Shown here: in pieces, positions 63,750 to 64,000 of the stretch | Layout: each line of letters starts with the position of its first letter | Numbering within the stretch: position 1 is the stretch's first letter | From: Anolis sagrei | Taxonomy: Eukaryota; Chordata; Lepidosauria; Squamata; Anolidae | Reading direction: 5' to 3' | Length of the DNA: 64,000 nt | Assembly (NCBI RefSeq): GCF_037176765.1 | Contig: NC_090024.1 | Span: 60,423,361 to 60,487,360 of the forward strand | The notes under the pieces: model-generated | Told to the model about the DNA's origin: nothing | Seen by the model: only the letters and a program-made list of their open reading frames with translations | Databases searched by the model: none | Program-made: the position numbers and the translations under genes

Positions 63750-64000
63750 TCAGCAAATATTTTTGAGCTTGTTGAGTCTATCGAGAGTTGTGTTATCTCA
63801 GGTGTTGTGATATCTCAAGTGAACCTAATGAACTCAATCTTTTACTTATTGGAGTGCAGCTGGCACTGCTGAAGGGTGCACCAAATGCCCTTAAGGAGGT
63901 CCCAGAAATTCCTGTTTCCCCACTTGCTTCCTGTTTGCTTTGGGGATCATTTTGCCTTAGACATATCTCTTATGCCTTCCATTATTGCGTTTTATTCCCA

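Overview
This window is nuclear DNA from a vertebrate, most likely a squamate reptile close to Anolis. The genes have multi-exon structure and are spelled out below. The repeat set is diagnostic: tRNA-derived Sauria SINEs, BovB (RTE) LINEs, CR1 and L2 LINEs, Penelope-like elements, Helitrons, Tigger/mariner pieces and many hAT-type MITEs. Three protein genes are recognisable, in the order known from the human 18q11.2 neighbourhood: ABHD3 (+, 5' end outside the window), ESCO1 (+) and GREB1L (-, 3' end only). ESCO1 and GREB1L converge tail to tail.

Layout. 1-17500: last seven coding exons and 3' UTR of ABHD3. Its introns hold a young inverted duplication, an endogenous-retrovirus-like LTR element (3855-8642, minus strand) that carries a Penelope-like element with a GIY-YIG endonuclease, and a Helitron with both ends. 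17500-28000: intergenic graveyard of CR1, mariner, BovB, a second LINE family and palindromic MITEs, with several insertions nested inside one another and clean target-site duplications. A small CpG- and NRF1/ETS-rich patch lies at 24650-24890. 28040-28470: CpG island that is the probable ESCO1 promoter and first exon. 28500-31500: more repeats in the first ESCO1 intron. 31726-48417: nine coding exons of ESCO1 (about 996 codons), then a 3' UTR that contains a hairpin-forming Penelope relic. 49000-56074: intergenic DNA and probable GREB1L 3' UTR, including a three-layer transposon nest. 56075-63691: six C-terminal coding exons of GREB1L on the minus strand.

ESCO1 acetylates cohesin SMC3, ABHD3 is a phospholipid hydrolase and GREB1L is a retinoid/steroid-pathway cofactor, so the genes are neighbours rather than a pathway. 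The most interesting structures are (i) hammerhead-ribozyme-like cores repeated in the Penelope-like copies, on both strands of head-to-head copies; (ii) a hairpin Penelope copy with a 13-bp duplication inside the ESCO1 3' UTR; (iii) an LTR element whose two LTRs look identical and which has a tRNA-Gln primer site but no recognisable genes of its own; and (iv) the apparent absence of SNRPD1 from between ABHD3 and ESCO1. All calls come from reading the sequence by eye; no database search was run.
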